DNA of 58,740 nt from Sphingobium sp. AP50 (lineage in GTDB: Bacteria; Pseudomonadota; Alphaproteobacteria; Sphingomonadales; Sphingomonadaceae), in NCBI RefSeq assembly GCF_900109095.1, contig NZ_FNYZ01000026.1, forward strand, positions 1-58,740, given 5' to 3'. Below, one piece after another: positions 54,942-58,740 of this stretch. Position numbers and translations under genes: made by a program. Position 1 is the stretch's first letter; every line of letters begins with the position of its first letter. The notes below the pieces were generated by a model. That model did no database searches and was not told the origin of the DNA. It saw only the letters and a program-made list of their open reading frames with translations.

Positions 54942-56143
54942 TCATGCCGGTTCATGACGTAATCTCCGGGATCGCCTCAGGATGTCCGGCGGTGCTCGCG
55001 GCTGTCGCCAGCGTTCGAAGGTCTCGATGATGATCATATGCCCGCCGCAGTTAGGGCATGGTGGTCGCAGATCGACGGGTTTTTCTAGGATCGCCTCGTC
55101 AGGCGGCGCAGCTACCTCGAGCAACGCGCGAGCACGCGCGAGGTTGGCTTTGCGCGATGAGCTGGCCAGCAGACCGTAATGCCGGATACGATGGAAGCCA
55201 CGAGACAGGACGTGCGACATGAACCGCCGGATAAACTCGTCGGTCGCGAGTGTCATAACGCTTTGGTGTTCGGGTCCATCGCGACGGTAATCTTTGTAGC
55301 GCAGCGTGACGCCCTTCTCGTCGAAACTGATCAACCGGCGGTTCGAGATAGCGATCCGGTGAGTATAGCGGGACAGGTAGGCGAGCACCGCTTCAGGGCC
55401 CGCAAAGGGCGCCTTTGCATAAACCACCCATCGCGTCTTCCGGACCGGCGCCAGATGACGCAGGAAGGCGCGCCGTTCGGCAAGTGATGCGAGCGATCCG
55501 AAGAAGGCGAGCTTGCCGGCGTCAAAAAGCTGGATCAGCCGGGTCAGGAACAGACGGCAAAACAGCTTGCCCAGCACGCGCACCGGCAAAAGGAAGGCGG
55601 GGCGCGTCGATATCCATCGCGTCCCGTCGAGTGCGATGCCGCCACCCGGTACCACCATATGGACGTGGGGATGGTGCGTAAGGGCCGAGCCCCATGTGTG
55701 GAGCACGGCGGGATCCCGATCCTGGCGCCTAGATGCCTGGGATCGGCCGCGATCGTCAGCATAGTCTCCGACGCTGCCTTGAACAGCAGATCATAGACCA
55801 CCGCCTTGTTCTGAAAAGCGACGCTGGCGATCTCCGCCGGTAGCGTGAAGACGACGTGAAAGTATCCGACCGGCAAAAGGTCGGCTTCGCGCTCTGCCAG
55901 CCAGATGCGCCCGGCCGCGCCCTGGCACTTTGGGCAGTGCCGGTTACGACAGCTGTTATAGGCGATCCGCCAATGCCCGCAGTCCTCGCAGGCCTCGACA
56001 TGACCGCCAAGGGCTGCGGTGCGGCAGTTCTCGATCGCCGTCATCACCTTGAGCTGGGTGAGGCTCAGATGCCCGGCATGGGCGGCCCGATAGGCCGGTC
56101 CGGCGGTGCGAAAGATGTCGGCGACCTCGAGTGAGGTGCGCAA
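54942..56143 (-). pseudogene. IS91-like transposase with single frameshift
   Basis: The N-terminal frame has the zinc region CEDCGHWRIAYNSCRNRHCPKC, FHVVFTLPAEIASVAFQNKAV and ADPRHLGARIGI. Near 55710 a lost base moves the reading to LHTWGSALTHHPHVHMVVPGG (HUH motif), the Tyr-containing YLSRYTHRIAISNRRL, FIRRFMSHVLSRGFHRIRHYG and a tail with CPNCGGHMIIIETFERW. 1202 nt fit 401 codons minus one base. This is the most complete IS91 gene here. The integrase gene precedes it, with stop and start nearly touching. Confidence 0.85.
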
Positions 56144-56659
56144 CGGCTCAGCCGTCTGGCGCCACTTGTGGATCGGGCAGCGTTACCAACCTGTCGAGCG
56201 GGTTAATGACAGCGCGCACCGTTCGGGTGGCAACCGTGGTGTAAAAGGCGGTGGTTTCGCATGCCCCAGCAGCGCCTGGATGATGCGAATATCGACCCCA
56301 TCCTCCAACAAATGCGTGGCGAAGCTATGCCGCAAGGTGTGCGGGCCGACCCGCTTGGTGATGCCTGCGGACTCTGCGGCGTCGACAACGATGCGATGGA
56401 GTTGTCGCGTACTGAGCGGCTTGAGGTAGTGCATCCCCGGGAACAGCCAGCCATCGGCATGCATGACGCCCTGTTGCCGGCCAACGGACCACCACTCGCG
56501 CAACAGGGTAAGCAGGTCAGCGGGCAGGAGCGCATTGCGATATCGCCCGCCTTTGCCGCGCTCCACCCGCAGGAGCATGCGCTTGCTATCGACATCGCGG
56601 ACTTTGAGCATCGTCACCTCGGCGGCACGCAAACCCGCGCCATATCAGAGACACTGGTG

Positions 56660-57077
56660 ATCATCGTACGCTCCTTGGTTGAAAGGAGTCGCGATAATCT
56701 GCCTATGCCGCAGCAGGCTCAACCAAAGCGCCGATATCAGTGGGTCAGCGGTACTTCAAATCCAGGCACCCATCCCGCGCCAGCGGGTTCGTACAAGTCT
56801 CTTTTCTACGCGTTCGAGTTGAGGCAGATCCGACCAACTTAGGCCATTCCGGCTTGAAGCCGCGTATGTCGGGTTACCCTAAAACCCGCCATTCGGGTCT
56901 AGCATGCCTGCCGGTCTGCAGTGCGCCACTTGTCGCCGTCCGGTACCTCATTTCCGTTCCCTGGAAGCGGCCATTCGTTCAGGTTAAGGCATTAGAAAAG
57001 CAGACGGTCGGCCGTCGACCCTTTGTGGTCCTTCCCGGTGGCTTTTCCATTTCCCGGAAGCGGGCATAGAAAAGGGT
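56660..57077. other. Insert inside the integrase, left part: no gene recognised
   Basis: This DNA separates the two integrase halves and leads into the NACHT-like fragment. Short frames only. AAGGAG with a following ATG on the minus strand near 56665 hints at an older gene start, but no product is recognisable. Confidence 0.4.
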
Positions 57078-57440
57078 ATGCAACTGGAATGGCTGGTGCA
57101 AGTCTTCCGGCTGCTATGGCCTTATGCCAACCGCCCCGCCGGCGTCACAAGCGGAGACGACAACCCTTGGGATGCGACTCAGCTTCTCGAATGGGCCGTC
57201 TTCCAGATCGCAAAGGATCCGTCGGATCGCGCGACGCGCATCCTGCGAGCACTGCGCGACGCACCCGACGACGGCTACACCGGCACAATTCAGTCGGCGA
57301 TTGCCACGCAGCGTCGCTCCCGCCTTGAAGCCAATTTCACGGCCCCGCCGCTGGCAACCTACAAGGCGATTCTATGCGATAGCGGGCAACCGCAAAATGC
57401 TGCCGACGTTCGGGAAAACGTTTCTCGCGAGACAGCTCGC
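57078..57440 (+). pseudogene. C-terminal fragment of a large NACHT-like protein
   Basis: About 120 residues: LVQVFRLLWPYANRPAGVTSGDDNPWDATQLLEWAVFQIA, ALRDAPDDGYTGTIQSAIATQRRSRLEANFTAPPLATYKAIL and NAADVRENV. The layout (pairs of helices ending in P...aDv) resembles the C-terminal region of large STAND/NACHT defence proteins. No ATPase domain is attached. It stops making sense near 57440. The link to the remnant at 52396-52912 is uncertain. Confidence 0.4.
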
Positions 57441-57740
57441 CGACAGCGGCGCCGATGCTTGGGCGAGGTGGTCGCGCCAAGCAGGCGGCCGACCTCGTCG
57501 GGACTAAGGACCGTAGGCAACGATCGAAGGTGTTATCGAAGTAAAGTCTGCGGGAGAGATCGGGCCGATCGAGTGTGCGTGTGAAGAAGAAGCGCAGTGC
57601 CGATACAATGCTGTTCATCGTAGGCAGACCAACGGCTGCATCCCGCTGATCAATCTGGAACTGGCGCAGATCCTCTGATGTCGCGGTGTCGGGAGGGCGT
57701 CTGAACCGCACCGAGATTGCCGGAGGCCAGTTTTCTTAAA

Positions 57741-58649
57741 TTAGGCAGCCAGTGGGACGTCGTCCAGCATGGCGTAGTAGCGTTGCTCCGCTTCGACGGG
57801 CGGAATGTTTCCGATCGGCTCCAGCAGGCGCCTGTTGTTGAACCAATCGACCCATTCCAGCGCGGCGTATTCGACGGCTTCGAACGAGCGCCAAGGTCCT
57901 CGACGGTGGATCACTTCGGCTTTGTAGAGGCCGTTGATCGTTTCGGCCAAAGCGTTGTCGTAGCTGTCGCCGACGCTGCCGACGGATGGCTCGATGCCGG
58001 CTTCAGCGAGGCGTTGGGTGTACTTGATGGACACGTATTGCGATCCGCGGTCGCTATGATGGACCAGGCCACCGCGATGAACGGGCTGTCGGTCGTGGAT
58101 GGCCTGCTCCAACGCATCCAGCACAAAGCTGGCATGCGCTGTTCTGCTGACGCGCCAACCCACAATATAACGGGCGTAGACGTCGATCACGAAGGCAACG
58201 TAGACGAACCCCGCCCAGGTCGCGACATAGGTGAAGTCGGAGACCCATAGCATGTTCGGCGCCGGAGCATGGAACTGGCGGTTGACCTGATCGAGCGGGC
58301 ATGGGGCCGCCTTGTCTGCAATCGTGGTGCGAACCGGCTTGCCGCGGATCACCCCTTGCAGACCAAGATCTCGCATCAACCGCTGCACAGTGCAGCGCGC
58401 GACATCGAAGCCTTCGCGCTTCATCTGCCGCCGCCATACCTTGCGCACACCGTAAACTCCCAAGTTCTCGGCAAAGACCCGCAGAACTTCGGGCTTCAGC
58501 TCTTCATCCCTCCGGACACGAGCAGATTGCAAAGCCGGGTCTCGCCGCTTGGCAAGGCGCTCGTGATAGGTGGATGGGGCGATCGGCAGAACCCGGCAGA
58601 TCGGCTCGACCCCATAGGCATCGCGATGTTCGTCGATAAAGGCGATCAT
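57741..58649 (-). CDS. IS3-family transposase OrfB
   Basis: A 302-residue DDE transposase: HTH_21-like start (FAENLGVYGVRKVWRRQMKREG), then the rve core with WVSDFTYVATWAGFVYVAF (Asp), GLVHHSDRGSQYVS (Asp) and DSYDNALAETINGLYKAEV (Glu). Intact. The start overlaps the OrfA stop, the usual arrangement for frameshifting to OrfAB. It differs from the nested IS3 at 30601. Its left end near 57720 cuts the integrase fragment. Confidence 0.92.
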   Translation of the reverse strand: MIAFIDEHRDAYGVEPICRVLPIAPSTYHERLAKRRDPALQSARVRRDEELKPEVLRVFAENLGVYGVRKVWRRQMKREGFDVARCTVQRLMRDLGLQGVIRGKPVRTTIADKAAPCPLDQVNRQFHAPAPNMLWVSDFTYVATWAGFVYVAFVIDVYARYIVGWRVSRTAHASFVLDALEQAIHDRQPVHRGGLVHHSDRGSQYVSIKYTQRLAEAGIEPSVGSVGDSYDNALAETINGLYKAEVIHRRGPWRSFEAVEYAALEWVDWFNNRRLLEPIGNIPPVEAEQRYYAMLDDVPLAA

Positions 58650-58740
58650 CGTTTGAACGGGCGGTCGAGCTCCGCCTGGGCATATGTGGACGGCCTCTTG
58701 GCAAGTCCTTTATAAACAATGTGCGACTCAGTCGGCTGCG
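58646..58740 (-). CDS. IS3-family OrfA, C-terminal end (runs off the window)
   Basis: The frame reads YKGLAKRPSTYAQAELDRPF then KR and stop TGA at 58646-58648, overlapping the OrfB ATG. AELDRP is the normal end of OrfA proteins of this group. The rest lies beyond base 58740. Confidence 0.7.
   Translation of the reverse strand, partial: QPTESHIVYKGLAKRPSTYAQAELDRPFKR

Larger units (their letters stand above)
56148..57711 (-). pseudogene. IS91-associated integrase split by foreign DNA
   Basis: The 5' part (57711 to about 57480) reads DTATSEDLRQFQIDQRDAAVGLPTMNSIVSALRFFF and LSPDEVGRLLG. The 3' part (about 56650 to 56148) reads GLRAAEVTMLKVRDVDSKRM, HTLRHSFATHLLEDGVDIRIIQALLGHAK, and after a small deletion TTAFYTTVATRTVRAVINPLDRL to a stop at 56148. 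About 0.8 kb between them is unrelated. The start is missing because the IS3-like element cuts it near 57720. Confidence 0.7.

Overview
The window looks like DNA from an alphaproteobacterium of the sphingomonad group (Sphingobium, Novosphingobium or Sphingomonas type). Reasons are the high GC content, the large TonB-dependent receptor paired with a secreted glycosidase, a Rieske-oxygenase catabolic operon, an AAHS-type transporter, and the mix of IS91-, ISL3-, IS3-, IS110- and IS5-like elements. The assignment is inferred from gene style and cannot fix a species. No rRNA, tRNA, origin or CRISPR array was found.

Region 1 (about 1-17.7 kb) is an intact catabolic locus. A TonB-dependent receptor and a GH3 beta-glucosidase are read leftward. 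A roughly 0.5 kb gap separates them from a rightward operon: Rieske oxygenase, small unknown, two cupins, FAD reductase, SnoaL-like protein, PyrK-like and PyrD-like proteins, Rieske ferredoxin, asparaginase-like protein, MFS transporter, EthD-like protein and secreted CocE-type hydrolase. A TetR regulator closes it. Seven consecutive gene junctions from 8076 to 12231 are 4-nt stop/start overlaps, so the proteins probably form one pathway. The substrate is unknown.

Region 2 (17.9-24 kb) is IS debris around a TetR/SDR divergent pair that carries a clear operator. Region 3 (24-30.4 kb) is a periplasmic sugar or sugar-alcohol oxidation locus: LacI regulator, OprB-like porin, triheme cytochrome c, GMC flavoprotein and Tat-exported small subunit. 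Two identical 12-bp LacI-type palindromes lie 22 bp apart in front of the operon.

Region 4 (30.5-35.8 kb) is a three-level nest of insertion sequences. An IS3-like element is split by two IS110-like elements, and one of those is split by an IS5-like element whose precise removal restores the IS110 reading frame. Region 5 (35.7-39.8 kb) holds a truncated gene, a frameshifted SnoaL-like gene, a class C beta-lactamase-like hydrolase, a VOC protein, an SDR and an HxlR regulator.

Region 6 (39.8-58.7 kb) is a defence island bounded by decayed IS91-like units. It contains a two-gene restriction-modification system and a leftward RHH-GNAT-XRE-ImmA/IrrE operon. Divergent from that operon is a type III CBASS: CD-NTase, HORMA, TRIP13-like ATPase and a Cap4-like nuclease-SAVED effector. 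Beyond the CBASS lie fragments of NACHT-like genes, a frameshifted PIN gene with a partner, IS91 genes and an IS3-like element at the right edge. The four-gene operon sharing the CBASS promoter region and the overlapped catabolic operon are the two places most likely to hold something undescribed.
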